From positions 372,001 through 436,000 of the forward strand of contig MU008195.1 in assembly GCA_010909165.1 (NCBI GenBank): a stretch of 64,000 bases of DNA, given 5' to 3'. The notes under the pieces are model-generated. The model saw only the letters and a program-made list of their open reading frames with translations. It searched no databases and had not been told where the DNA came from. Shown here in pieces: positions 22,042-33,720 of this stretch; position 1 is the stretch's first letter, and every line of letters starts with the position of its first letter. The translations under genes and the position numbers were made by a program. This DNA is from Anthoceros angustus. Its lineage: Eukaryota; Streptophyta; Anthocerotopsida; Anthocerotales; Anthocerotaceae.

Positions 22042-23246
22042 CTGCGAATGACCAAGCAATCAACAAAATCACCACAAACATTCACACAACCTACCCCAAA
22101 GGGCCCTCGCACTCTAAACAACATACAAACCATCCAGACCTGACCACCATGGAACCGCCAGACCACAGGCAGAGGGCCTGCAAAACAACATCAAAGAAGC
22201 GGTACAGATCGGATCATACCCTTGCCGACAGAACGATTGCCCTCTGAAGACTGTCAGATGCTCCAAGAGAAACACCTGGAAGACGTGATTCCCCAAGACA
22301 ACCGAACGAAACCCTACTACTACCGCAACGGATGTGGGGATTGCTGTACACAGGCCACCATTTCCTAGACTCCCTGTTGTGAAAGGCAGAGCTGGAGGTG
22401 TAGCTCCCATTTTCGACACTCAGCAACAGAAGGTGAAGACTGCCCAGATCTGCACCTCGTCGCCAACAACAGTGGCGAGGGGATGCCACTGCAACCGAGC
22501 AGGAGCTAGAGGAGAAAGCATTGAAGCACCATTTTGACAGACAACACTGGACGAAGGCCCTTTCAACAGTTGCGACAAACTAGCTAACAGTCCCTCCTGT
22601 CCGGCCCTGCAGATCTTGGCAAATCCCTGCTGGCCAGGCGTCACCCACTGTACGAGTTGCAACCTGGGCGCGACCAAAGTTGAATAATCGGGCTCCAGGA
22701 CGTGCACCGTCGTTGCCCACAGGCTGCCAAAAGCGAGTCTGCTTCAACGAGTCGGCCGCCGAGATTGATTGAAAGACCTTGAGCATAAGCGTGTTACCGC
22801 GTACCTGCTACATTCGTAATTCCCTTTGACCCCAGGAATGACGCGACAGGATGTTAGAGAGATCAAGCGTCATGCCACAGACCTGACCAGAAATGGAGCA
22901 CTCAGGAAGTGCTGGCAGCGATGGCACATAGTATTGTCAAGAGCCAACACCGAGAAAGCAATTGAAAACCTCAATCGACATAGACGACGTAGCCCAGCCT
23001 GACATGGAGAGAGAGACACAAGGTTGGTGCTGCAGCCATCGCCGACAAGAGAAGAACAGGGTGGTGTGCGGAGGTATGTTGGCTGGACGTGGGAGACACT
23101 TGGCTGACACATGGTATTCCAAGGCTTGCAAACGAGTCTGAGATTTGTAGACAAGCAACACATCATGCTACAAGGCAAGTAGCTTTGCTTTCACATTTCC
23201 CATGGTGTGCCCCAGCTTTGTCCAGGTGAGGATTGGGGTTCCTGTT
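22042..23246. other. Unit B spacer, OST4 upstream region and thioredoxin 3' region
   Basis: Counterpart of 9,943-11,153. No gene recognised. Confidence 0.5.
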
Positions 23247-23927
23247 CTAGGACTGCAGCCATACACGATCCGAAGCCTCTGGGCACCCCGCCATAGAACT
23301 CATCCACCTTGGCTCCGTCCCGGTAGAAACGGAACGTTGGAGTACCGTACATCCTGTGTGGTGGCCTCGCATTTGTCGATGTCGGCATACACAAAACGGA
23401 GGATGGATACTCGTTGCTCAGGTTGCAGAAAGTGGGAAGCATTTGCTTACACGCGTGGCACCTGAGGCAGAAGCAATCCGTGTGCCAGGGCTGAGCATAC
23501 CAGACCAGCAGAGCATGCAACTCAGAACAGAAATGCATCCAAAGCATTCAACTCGGGAAAAGCACACGGATCAACTCCACCCACGGCTTACCAGGACGCT
23601 CCGTAATTCACTACAGCCTGCACAAACGCGACGAAATCCAATCAAATCAAACGAGTTCCACATCACCAGCTCACTAACCGACGGTTGCAGGAGCAAGAGA
23701 GGGAAAAGACTCACACGCCGCTTGCAAGCCTTGGCATTGGACAGGATCTCGGTGAGCTGCTCGTCCGTTGTTGCAGTGACGAGATTGCCATGGAAATTCA
23801 CGGGCAGGGCAAACCCTGCCGCCTCTTCCAACACCTTCTGAGGCACCGGCGCACACGCCATCTTCCCTCCTCCTGGTGCTGCTGCTGTTGCTAACCCTAG
23901 ACCAGGATTCCCTTCCTTGCTTTCCAT
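23247..23927 (-). CDS. Thioredoxin-like protein (TRX-like 3-3 type), unit B; small indels in exon 3
   Basis: Exons 23,927-23,715, 23,617-23,592 and 23,461-23,247. Exon 1 is fully open (MESKEGNPGLGLATAAAPGG, later LVTATTDEQLTEILSNAKAC). Exon 2 AVVNYGASW joins CHACKQMLPTF to give the WCHAC active site. Exon 3 loses one T before VYADID, as in unit A. It keeps RY but loses two bases before TPTF, where unit A instead loses RY. Combining the two copies gives the conserved RYTPTF strand, which argues for independent consensus errors over one intact gene type. Confidence 0.8.
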
Positions 23928-25106
23928 CGCAACGGAACCTGGCCCCAACCAGAAGATGTACAACGGACAATGACAGTCTTGTTTCGTCCCTCCAATAGGT
24001 TAGGTCATCCCATCACTGTCGAAGGGCATCCGCACCAACTCCACCCCATCTCCTTGTCGCCTGCGAATGCGAGACATGCCATTACCCGTTCCTTTCCTTC
24101 CTTTCATTCCCTTCCCGTCCCGGTCTGCGGGCCCTATCTCCGCCTTGTCCTTCATCCGCCAGCTCGAAAGAGCTCTTCCTCCCGGTAGCAACAACAGCAA
24201 CACATTCCCCGGGATCCCACATTTGCTAGCCGGCATCTGCACTCCGCAGACCGCCGGAAGCCGGGATCCGTCACTGTGATAAGATGCGCATTGGCAAGCG
24301 AATGTGGAGGGCCGGGTACGAGGCCGCATCCCATCCGGTTGCTGCCACATCTGAGGCATCCCCGCAAACGACGACACACGACGTCACCTTGCTTCTGCCG
24401 ACCCGCTACTTCCGCACTGGCAGGCCGGAAGATCCGAGGAAGGAGAAGCCCGTCTCTCTCTCTTCCACTCAGTCAAGCCACGCAAATGCAGTGGCAGCTC
24501 CATTCCGGCCGGATCTTTACTGGCCCGGTCCTGTGGACTGTAGCCAGCGGTCAATGAGGCCGCCGGCTTCACACGCCTGGCGCCAGGCAGTTGGGTCCTC
24601 CCTCCCCATTTGCATGCCGTTCGCCCCCACGGAAGCCTGGAAGCTGCGTGCTTTGAGCTTTTTGTGAGATAGCTCCTTGTTGTTGTGTGTGTTTGTGGAC
24701 GTTTGAATCCCCTCCTTGTGATCTACATCATCCTTTGTTTCTTGTGATCTGCATCATCCTCTGCTTCATTCGTCTCCTTGCGTCCGATTGCGCTGCTGCT
24801 GCTGCCGTAGGACGAAGCTGCCTCCAATTGTTGTGCTGTTGCTACTGCAAAAGGAGGCATACGCATCCGTCTGTGTTGTTGCTGCAGAAAGAATAAGCTG
24901 CATCTGCATCCCACTGGGGTTGCTGCTGCTGCAGAAGGAGGAATCTGCATCCGATTGTTTTGCTGCTGGTGCGGAAAGAAGGAATCTGCATCCGATTGCG
25001 CTGCTGCTGGTGCTGGACGAAGAAGCTGCATCCAAACCTGGAGCCTGTGAAGCGATTTGGAGTTGGAATTGCATGGGGTGCCTTGATTAAGGAAGAAGGC
25101 TGGATC
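23928..25106. promoter_or_regulatory. Divergent thioredoxin/RLK upstream region and RLK C leader
   Basis: Counterpart of 11,833-13,013. From 24,620 it is the third copy of the RLK leader, including the roughly 41-bp minisatellite. No gene. Confidence 0.45.
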
Positions 25107-27980
25107 ATGGGCGGAGACGCCGGCCATGGATGTTCCTCCTCTCGATCTTCATCCTCATCCTGGCGGAGGGCGGAGGGACGACGAATGCACCGACCTCACG
25201 GCCCTGCTGGCCGTGAAAGCCGCGCTGGTGGATCCAACCGGGAGCCTAGTCAACTGGCAGGGGACGATCCTTGCGGCGCCGGGGCGTGGGCGGGGTAATC
25301 TGCGAGCAAAATGCGCAGGGAGTGGGAACGGTGATTGAGCTACGTCTCTTCCGCATGGGGCTGCAGGGCGTGCTGGCTCCGGAGGTCGGGAATCTGCAGA
25401 ACCTGGTGACACTGGATGTGATGTGGAACAGCATCTCGGGGAGCTTGCCACCTCCATCGGCAACCTCCCGCTCCTCCAGCTCCTGCTACTGAGCGGCAAC
25501 AACATGACAGGCCTGCCTCCCGAACTGGGCCGGCTCGCGACCCTCATCCGGCTCCAGGTGGACCAGAACAAATTCACCGGCCAGATCCCGACCACCTTCA
25601 CCAACTTGCTCGCCATCCAGCACTTCCACCTCAACAACAACTCCCTCTCCGGCACCATCCCGTCAGGCATCGGCTCTCTCCCGAACGCGATGCACCTCCT
25701 GGTGGACAACAATCAGCTCACGGGGAGCATCCCCCCCGACCTCGCCAACAGCTCCACCCTCGAAATTCTCCAGCTGGACAACAACCCCTGCCTGGCAGCC
25801 CATCCCCGAGCTCCTTCGGCGAACCTGGAAGTTCCTGGCCCTCCTCAAGCTCAGCATGCGGGGTGCCATCTCCAGGGCAACATCCCCTGGCTCCGCAACA
25901 TCCCTCCTCAAGTTCCTGGATCTGAGCCAGAACTCCCTTTCCGGCACCATCCCGGTGCTCTCCCTCCCCAACCTCACCTCCATCTACCTTCTTCCAACAA
26001 CAACTCTCCCAGGACATAGGCGGGCTAACCCTAGGCCCGCTCCCATCCCTCCAGGCCCTCTTCCTCTCCAACAACAACCTGAGCGGGTACGCGGACATCC
26101 CGTCCTGCTGGCGCTCTCCTCAACCGGCACCGGCGCCTTCCCGTCTCAACCCTGGACCTGCAGAACAACCACATCTCCGACTTCAAGGCCGGGAGAACGT
26201 CACGCTCTGGCTGAGCGGGAACCCTAGGTGTTCGGGCGACAGCGCCAATTTCGAAGACTGCAAGGTGCAGTCGGAGAGCAGCTTCCCCCAGCCAGTCCTG
26301 GACTCCGACGGCAACAACAGGACGTTGTCAGACGCGGGCGGGTGCAGCGCTCTCCTTTGCCCCGGCCAGTTCCAGTACTCCTGGGCCGTGGACGGCCAGG
26401 CCTGCAGCTGCAGGCTCCCCGTCACGCTCCGCCTCCGGCTCAAGAGCCCCAGCTTCTCCGTGTTCGCGCCCTTGGTGAGCAGATTCGAGAGCCACATCGC
26501 GGACGCCATCTCCACGGCCAGCAACGGAAACCTCCAGCTTCCCGTGGAGCTGGTGCACGTGCGGAACTATACCTGGCAGCCGGGGCCGAGGGTGGAGCTC
26601 TTCCTCCAGCTCTTCCCGAACGGAACGGAGTTCGTGGCCGCGCAGGCGGAGGTTCTGATCACGCTCTTCGCGACCTGGAAGCTCCCGGACAACAAGGTGT
26701 TCGGGCCCGTGGAGTTGATGGATTTCCTCCCCCGGGTGTACGGCGCCGCGGGGTCCCCGGGGGGCGGGTCCGTTGGGGGCAAGGGCGGGCTCGGGGCCGG
26801 GGCCGTGGCGGGCGCGGTGGCGGCTGCGGTGCTGGGAACGGCGGGGCTGGCGGGGCTGGCCGGGGCGTGGTACGTGAGGAGGAGGAAGGAGAGGGAGAAA
26901 CGGGCGGCGCCCGTCAGGCGCGGCCTGCTGGGCGGCGACCGCAGCAGCGTGCAGATCACGGGCGTAAAGGAGTTCACGTTCCAGGAGCTGAGCGATGCGA
27001 CGGAGGGGTTCAGCGACAAGCGGGGGATCGGGCGGGGAGGCTACGGGAAGGTGTACCATGGGGAGCTGGCGGAGGAGGGGCAGGTGGCCATCAAGCGCGC
27101 GCAGGAAGGGAGCTTGCAGGGAAGCCGGGAATTCTACACCGAGATCGAGCTGCTGTCGCGGGTGCATCACCGGAACCTGGTGAAGCTGGTTGGATACTGC
27201 CATGACCAGGGGGAGCAGATGCTGGTGTACGAGTACATGGAGGGGGGAACGTTGCGGGATAATCTGTCCGCGAAGCCGGGGCTGGATATGGTGACGCGGC
27301 TGCGCATTGCGCTGGGGAGCGCCAAGGGGATCGCGTACCTGCACAACGAGGCCAACCCGCCGATCTTCCACCGGGACATCAAGGCCACCAACATCCTGCT
27401 GGACCGTAAGCGGAATGCCAAGGTGGCGGACTTCGGGCTCTCGAAGCTGGCGCCCGCGCCGGAGCAGGAGGGGTCTGGGCCGGGGTATGTGTCCACTGTC
27501 GTCAAGGGCACGCCCGGGTACCTGGACCCCGAGTACTTCCTCACGCACAAGCTCACGGACAAGAGCGACGTGTACAGCTTCGGCGTCGTGCTGCTGGAGC
27601 TCATCACCGGGCTGCATCCCATCTCGCACGGCAAGAACATCGTGCGCGAGGTGAAGACGGCCTATGACTCCGGCCAAGTGCTGCATGTAGTGGATGCCCA
27701 GATGGGGGCATACTCGTCCGAGGTGCTCCAGCCGCTGGTGAGCCTGGCCATCAGCTGCTGCCAGGACGACCCCGACAAGCGGCCCTCCATTCTTGAGGTG
27801 GTCCGCGACTTGGATGATATATGGCGCACAATGCCCTGGGATGTGTCCACGGATATCGAGGCTTCAGCAGGTCTGCAGGCTAAGCCGCCTCGCCACCGCA
27901 GTCAAGATGAGAACTCCGACAACTTCAACCACACCGACGTGCTCCTCAGCGGCACCGTTGTCGACGTCGTTCCTCGCTAA
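25107..27980 (+). CDS. LRR receptor-like kinase, copy C (best-preserved; RD kinase)
   Basis: A roughly 955-residue intronless receptor kinase of the LRR-VIII-1 type. The ectodomain holds a signal peptide, LRR N-cap, about ten LRRs (e.g. LRLQVDQNKFTGQIP-like) and a Cys-bearing module before the membrane. The extracellular part 25,107-26,260 contains about eight frame-breaking indels. From 26,265 to the stop 571 codons are open. The membrane helix is at about 26,800-26,880, followed by RRRKER. Kinase motifs are glycine loop [24 protein letters not shown] (Lys), [12 protein letters not shown] (RD type), [18 protein letters not shown] and [16 protein letters not shown]. The tail ends GTVVDVVPR. 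Such kinases act at the plasma membrane; the ligand is unknown. Copies A and B are its close paralogues, and OST4 follows convergently. Confidence 0.92.
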
Positions 27981-29045
27981 CCTTCTGCTGAAACCGGCTC
28001 CACCAATGTGGGGAGTTGTGGAACGGGTAGATGTGCCGGCCAGCGGACCATACTGTATTTGTACTTCCAACATCTCGCACACATAGGACTGCCACAATCC
28101 CAATTGCGGATCGCTCGAGCTGTCGAACAACTGCTGAATTGCCCGTTTTGCGACCCTACTTGTATGGAACATTTGGACGTAAATGCAAGACAGCGCGCTT
28201 TGTAACAATCCTTCGCTAAACTCTCAGAGGAACGGAAGACTGGCAATGTGACCTGTTCGCAGTAAAAGGCGGCACTTGACGAGAAAAATGGTCTCACAAA
28301 TCACGCGCTTCCAGCCTGGTGTCAGCTAAAAGACATGCTAATGTGTTGATCATGGCGGCCAAGCCAACTCGGATTAACTATTGCTTTTGCATCATCCACC
28401 AAGAGCATAGACGAGCTGACATCAGGGAAGGAGAGGCCAACACACACACACATGTGAAATGACTATATCTTCAGGCCGACGAGGCCGACCGGATGTATGA
28501 AGCTCTCCAAGAGGGAGCTTCACCCACCGTCACACACATCCCCAGCAGCAAAGGATATCATACATGACGCTGGCGCCTGTAACTGATTCTGAATGCAGAT
28601 ATTTTGCGCTAGAAAAGCATGTTGCAGTACGTTATTCATCGTCTGCCACGACCATAAGACAGTGATGACTCAACTGTTACCTGCATCGATATGTGCCCAA
28701 TCGGTTACCTTAACTCATTCGCAGAGAGTTAAGGTGCAGATCTGGCAGCCCTACTGAACACACCAGAAATTGCCAAACAGCGCCGAACAAGATCTACTCC
28801 GAAAATGCGCTAGCCTCTAATTGCAGGATACACTGCGCAATTCGGTGAAAAAACCATTTAGTACTGAAAACAAAAGAAGCTCCATCCCACTCCCATCCCT
28901 GACAACTTTGTCACTACATCATGTTAGAAACCTTCCTTCCGCAATCGAGACACTCGAGTAGCCTCAGCTGCGCCACAGCCAGCGACAGCTCCTTCGCGTA
29001 GGAGGGTATTCGTTATCTTCATAGCGCACTCGTTGTGCCTCAAAA
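27981..29045. other. RLK C 3' flank
   Basis: Intergenic between the convergent RLK C and OST4. 27,981-28,290 is the source-type sequence of the inverted fragments at 4,750 and 16,935. 28,290-29,045 is a diverged version of the repeated RLK 3' flank. No additional gene. Confidence 0.6.
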
Positions 29046-29162
29046 CTAGCTGCCACCTTCGTACTTAGGATCCGCCGTCACGTAGTGATAGAAAACCACC
29101 AACACAAAGATGGTGATCCCCAAGAAGTTGGCCAAAAAACCTAGGTCTTGGTCGTCAATCAT
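29046..29162 (-). CDS. OST4: Oligosaccharyltransferase subunit 4 (OST4), intact
   Basis: A 38-residue protein starting [20 protein letters not shown], with one membrane helix and the tail ADPKYEGGS. This is the full length and pattern of plant OST4, the smallest subunit of the ER oligosaccharyltransferase that N-glycosylates secretory proteins; it stabilises the STT3-containing core. The first Met is chosen because the 38-residue product fits the family exactly, although the open frame continues upstream. It converges on RLK C. Four decayed copies lie in units A and B, so this is the only intact OST4 in the window. Confidence 0.93.
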   Translation of the reverse strand: MIDDQDLGFLANFLGITIFVLVVFYHYVTADPKYEGGS

Positions 29163-29600
29163 CTGCATATGGCACAAACGATCGACAATCAGCTCACACG
29201 TCCACACAACCGACCAACAGGGCCTTCGCACTCTGAAAAACATCAAACGTATCGACACCGGGCCCCCATGGACCCGCCAGACCACGGCCAAGGAGCACTA
29301 CAAAGAAATATCACACTCGCAGTGCAGATCTTAACCTTGCCGGTAGAACCCTTGCCTTCTCGGGACCGTCCGCATAGGTCGGGCAAGAACCAGAGCCTCA
29401 GAGGTAGTCGCCGCAACAAACAAAAAGAACCTTGCTGCTGCCCTAACCTACCTCAGGCCGGCCCGTATATGTTCTGGTGGCTACTTCAACTGGTGATGCA
29501 TCGTAGGTATGTGATTCATGTGTCCTTCCTTTCCAGGACTTTAAAAATTTCTTGATTAGGTTAACAGAGTTTCTTGACGCGGGGGCCTGAGCGAGAAGCA
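29163..29600. other. OST4 upstream region
   Basis: Similar to 9,943-10,240 and 22,042-22,340, so this is the ancestral OST4 5' flank. No gene. Confidence 0.5.
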
Positions 29601-29616
29601 TCCAGAGCAGGGAACC

Positions 29617-31822
29617 ATGTTGATTCTTGTCTTGAATGCCCTGAGTCGCGATGCGTGCTCCCCGTCGGAGTCGAGGTCTCACAGCAGACCAGGTGCCGCT
29701 GCTTCATCCAATGAAGCCATCACCCGGAAATGGCTTAAGATAACAGGGCTGGGGCTGCCAGGAGGGAAGGACAGCGCTGCTGTGGCTGCCATGATTCTCT
29801 CCAACACCACTTTGAACTTTCTCCATGTAACCAGCTTTATCGTGACGCGGGGGCTGTAGGCACTGCCTCAGAACGGCAGCATCACGGAACTTTAACTGCT
29901 CCACCAGCATTCCCTGGATGAGGAGGAGGTGGATCCTCAGCTGCTGTCAGTCCTGCAGGAGTGCATCGCTGCAGGTGCTGACACTCATGTTTGACAAACC
30001 CTACGGGACGAGCAACTTCACCAAGGAGTTGTTCCAGGGGTTGGAGCAAAACAAGCCTTGCGTCAAGAGGCTGGTGCCGGTTGGCTGGGAGAGGCCTGAA
30101 CTTCGAACTAACTGTGCTCTGAATCACTTCGAACTTGGCAGATTCTTCGTCACACGCGGATTGGGAGCGTTAGCTGAAAACAACACCATCACCATACCTC
30201 ACACGCAGCATTCGAAAGATGATGACATGGATCGTAGGCTGATCACCATCCTTGAGGGGTGCAAGACTGTTCAGGAGATGCGGCTTGAGTTCCTCGAGCC
30301 CTTTGCTTCATCCGAGTTCACCAGGACCTTTTCCCAAGGGTTGCACAACAACAGCAGCATCAAGGCGCTCGTATTGGATGGCTCGGATGGCCTTGATGAC
30401 CACATGTTCCACGACTTGATGATGTTTCTTGGACCTAACTCCAACAACGTTTTGGAGAACATTCCCAGCTCTGGCTTGAGGTAACCGGGCTGCCAGGAGG
30501 CAAGGATAGCGCTGTGGACGCTCCAGGGCTCGCTGAAGCTGTGGCTGCCATGCTTGCCTCAAACACCACTTTGGTGTTCCTCAGGGCATCCGACTTTTTC
30601 TGTGTCGCGCGGGTTGTGGGCACTGCCTCACAACAGCGGCATCACCACACTTCAACTGGTCCACCACCATTCCTCTCCTCGGGAGGAGGAGCTAGATCCA
30701 TCCGCTGCTGTCAATCCTGCAAACTTGCATGAAGCTGCAAGTGCTGGAGCGCACGTTTGAGAAACCCTACGGGCCAAGCAACTTCACCAAGGAGTTGTTA
30801 CAGGGGTTGAAGCTCAACAACCCTCCCGTCAACTAGCTGGTTTTGGATGGCTGGGATGGGATGGGATGGGCTGGGCTGGACGACCACATGTTCCAGGACC
30901 CGATTCGATCTCTGTCCACCAACACCAACCTGGAGCACATCTGTATCACGGAATGCTCCTCGGAAAAGCAAGGCAAAGCCCAACATTTGGCGAAAGCGTT
31001 GAGACATGCGAGACTGAAGCCACCGCTGCTTGCGTTGCTGGCAGAGCCGGAGTCCGAGTCCCCAGCGCTGCAACGACTCCCATCTGACGAGGACCTGTGA
31101 GGGAGCTACTCCGATTGCCAATGACAGAACGGGGAGTGCCAACACTGCGGGGAGCTCTTCGTGTGACGAGCTTGATCTGCAGAATTTGGCAGAAAGAGCT
31201 TTTATTTGAGCCGTCGTCGAGAGATCTTATCGCTCATTGGACTTGCTGGATTTGCAAAATGTGGGATTGAGTGCAGAGGGAGTGGGTGATATCGCTGCCG
31301 CCCTTGGATGCAATGGCACCCCACGACGGTCCTTCGAGTGGGATCTACGGAGGCGATGGCGCTCTTGGGAGACCTAACATCCAACGCAGTACTGTCCAGA
31401 ACGTATGGATGGGAGCGGCTGCGATGGTTTTGGAACAGGTGAAGTACGCAGTGCACTCCACCGCTACCTTGCGATCCTGCCACACCTTGCAACATCTAGA
31501 TATGTCATACACTGGCCTGACTGCCGATGGACTGGGTCGCACAGTTGCAGCCCTGCGGCGTAATCCCAGCACGGTGCTCCGCGTCTTGTATCCTTCTGGA
31601 AACACGAGTATGGCAAAAGGGACTGGAGCCGGACACCTGGCTGAAATCCTTACCACCACTCCCGTACTTCGCAGCCTGGGGTTTTGGGATATGGGGATGG
31701 ATGTTGCGGGAGCATTGTTGAGAGGGAATGCTCTGGCACGAAACACCACACTTCAGTGCCTCACTGTAGGATTTAGAGTGTGGAGCGCAGAGCAGGCAGG
31801 GATGACGACCAAGCTGTGATCC
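29617..31822 (+). pseudogene. Degenerate RNI-type LRR protein
   Basis: A string of LRR modules split over frames. Examples are GLPGGKDSAAVAAMILSNTT (29,752), FDKPYGTSNFTKELFQGLEQ (29,989), SSEFTRTFSQGLHNNSSIKA (about 30,309), EAVAAMLASNTTLVFLRASD (30,535), and finally LQHLDMSYTGLTADGLGRTV (31,487) with MAKGTGAGHLAEILTTTPVL (31,609). The GLPGGKD module recurs after about 733 bp and the NFTKEL module appears at least twice. The repeats resemble ribonuclease-inhibitor-like LRRs of large plant LRR/NLRC-like proteins. Stops and shifts between modules indicate a dead gene or gene fragments; no start, effector or nucleotide-binding domain is visible. Confidence 0.6.
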
Positions 31823-32256
31823 CAAGCATTCACCCCTGGTATGGCGGACGCAAAGCAGGAGGCTAAGATTTGGAACTTATTAATTTTTTCACACAAAACA
31901 TCTCACAAAAAGACTTATTTACTGGCTCAAGTTTATTGCTTCCAATTTACCACTAGCTCAAACCGTAAAACTTCACATTCAGGACTTGTTTACTGACTCG
32001 CGATATCCTTGGTGATGGTAAAACCTTACATTCATGTACTTTTAATAATTCGTAAGAAGTTCAAAGGCGATAGATATTCCATTGCAACACGTGACAAAAT
32101 GTCATTGGTGAAGCACAAATTGAAGGGTATGGTGAAAATATCCACACTACATTTTAAACTAGATGCATTTAAGCATTTGCACCATTTATCGAGATTTTAG
32201 TCTATTATCGATCAATCTAATTGAATCTATCTATCATTTAGTTTCTTGTCCGTCTC
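31823..32256. other. AT-rich intergenic, nothing recognised
   Basis: Low-GC sequence between the LRR relic and the next frame. No gene or structure recognised apart from the start of a dispersed repeat at 32,226. Confidence 0.4.
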
Positions 32257-32572
32257 TTACTCATTAAAATATACACAAGGTATGGAAGGCAATGTTAAAG
32301 TACGCACAAGATTCATGTCAATTTTGGAAGTTATATCATGAAACATGTCCCATGGTATATTTGAATCTTGATAGTAGAGTTCATCATTTCGCCAAACTAT
32401 AGGTTCACATAACCAACAACATGTATATGGACTATGTTCAGCTGGTAAAATCTCGACATCAGTAACCAACCCTCGTTCCAGGCATGCATTGATAGATGAG
32501 AGGTGATTATTTGGCTCCCATGGATTGGTACTGCCATTATATTTTGCAGTTGCTCTCTTTGTCATGGGATCC
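32226..32572. repeat. Dispersed direct repeat, left copy
   Basis: About 345 bp nearly identical to 34,919-35,262, beginning tctatcatttagtttcttg and running through ctcccatggattggt. It overlaps the hypothetical frame at 32,257-32,652. The second copy carries small gaps (e.g. the catggtatatt segment is missing). Confidence 0.8.
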
Positions 32573-32652
32573 CATTTCCATGTTCCCTCACTGTGGTTTG
32601 CAAGATAAGATTCCATTATAATCATCTGGACATCAATTGGAAGGTTGAGCAT
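32257..32652 (-). CDS. Hypothetical protein, 131 residues
   Basis: An open frame beginning MLNLPIDVQMIIMESYLANH and ending PSIPCVYFNE, with several Trp and Cys residues (WKWDPMTKR, CCWLCEPIVW). The N-terminus LPIDVQMIIMESYL loosely recalls an F-box start (LP-D-L---I), but the rest of that motif is not clear. The region is AT-rich and most of it is duplicated at 34,919-35,262, where it is truncated. It may be an exon of a larger gene or transposon-borne. I do not recognise the family. Confidence 0.35.
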   Translation of the reverse strand: MLNLPIDVQMIIMESYLANHSEGTWKWDPMTKRATAKYNGSTNPWEPNNHLSSINACLERGLVTDVEILPAEHSPYTCCWLCEPIVWRNDELYYQDSNIPWDMFHDITSKIDMNLVRTLTLPSIPCVYFNE

Positions 32653-32882
32653 ATGGGAAGTCTGTTAAAGGTCAGAAGAAGTTAGAGCATGATAAAATTA
32701 TAGCAATGGAATACTTTTCATATGACAAACAAACATTTGAAATCAATCTAGGAGGTTACAATAAAAAAAACATATTACTTACAAAGTTGGATTCTTTGTT
32801 GGAAGACATGGCGCCTTGCTCCAATAGATATGCAATATAGATATCACTCGGAAGGAAGGCGTGTATAGATCACTAGATCAGT

Positions 32883-33720
32883 GATGTTGTTTAGCAAGGG
32901 TCGTTAGGCAGCTATAGATTTATGCAGCATAGAGCAATATTTAGAGCAATATTCAAAAACTCTGTACGACAAGTAATAAAATTATAGCGTAGAGAAATAT
33001 TTAAAAACCAATACAAAAAGAAAAGTAATAAGATCACTATAGCGTTGATGTTGTTTAGCAAGGGTCGTTAGGCAGCTATAGATTTATGCAGCATAGAGCA
33101 ATATTTAGAGCAATATTCAAAAACTCTGTACGACAAGTAATAAAATTATAGCGTAGAGAAATATTTAAAAACCAATACAAAAAGAAAAGTAATAAGATCA
33201 CTATAGCAGTGATGTTGTTTAGCTTTGATTGGTTAGGCAACTATACATTTACTTATATAGCATAGAGCAATATTTAAAAAGCCATACAACAAGGAAAGTA
33301 ATAATACCAGTTAGGGAATGATGCATATATAGCATAAAAAATCTTAAAAACGATCCACTGGTTAGGCAACTATACATTTATTTATATAGCATAGAGCAAT
33401 ATTTAAAAAGCCATACAACAAGGAAAGTAATAATACCGGTTAGGGAATGATGCATATATAGCATAAAAAATCTTAAAAACGATCCACCAAAGAGAGTAAT
33501 GATATCCGAGACATAATGTTCCATATATAGCAAAACATGTTTAGCTATGATTGGCTAGGCAGCTATACATTTATTTATATAACGTAGAGCAATATTTAAA
33601 ACCCATACATCAAGGAAAGTAATACTACCCATAAGAGAATGATACATATATAGCATAAAAAATCCTAAAACCCATCCATCAAGGACAATAATGATATCCG
33701 AGACATAATCTTCCATATAT
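32883..33720. repeat. AT-rich complex tandem repeats (164-bp and 129-bp units)
   Basis: A 164-bp unit starting gatgttgtttagcaagggtc occupies 32,883-33,046 and 33,047-33,210, followed by a partial, diverged third start at 33,211. A related 129-bp unit starting ggttaggcaactatacattt occupies 33,231-33,359 and 33,360-33,488, with a weaker copy at about 33,550-33,720. All share the phrase gcatagagcaatatttaaaa. This is a small satellite-like array; no coding potential. Confidence 0.88.

Larger units (their letters stand above)
12528..24619. repeat. Tandem unit B of the RLK array
   Basis: Second full copy of the array unit, with the same order and orientation as unit A. It is about 440 bp shorter, mostly because its RLK lost part of the LRR region near 13,570. 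Homopolymer-type indels relative to unit A occur throughout. The stretch 18,540-18,790 is especially ragged, with several small gaps and substitutions relative to 6,370-6,670. Confidence 0.93.

Noticed and set aside
26328-27686. 452-codon minus-strand frame opposite RLK C
   Set aside because: Antisense shadow of the open RLK kinase frame, with no recognisable domain.
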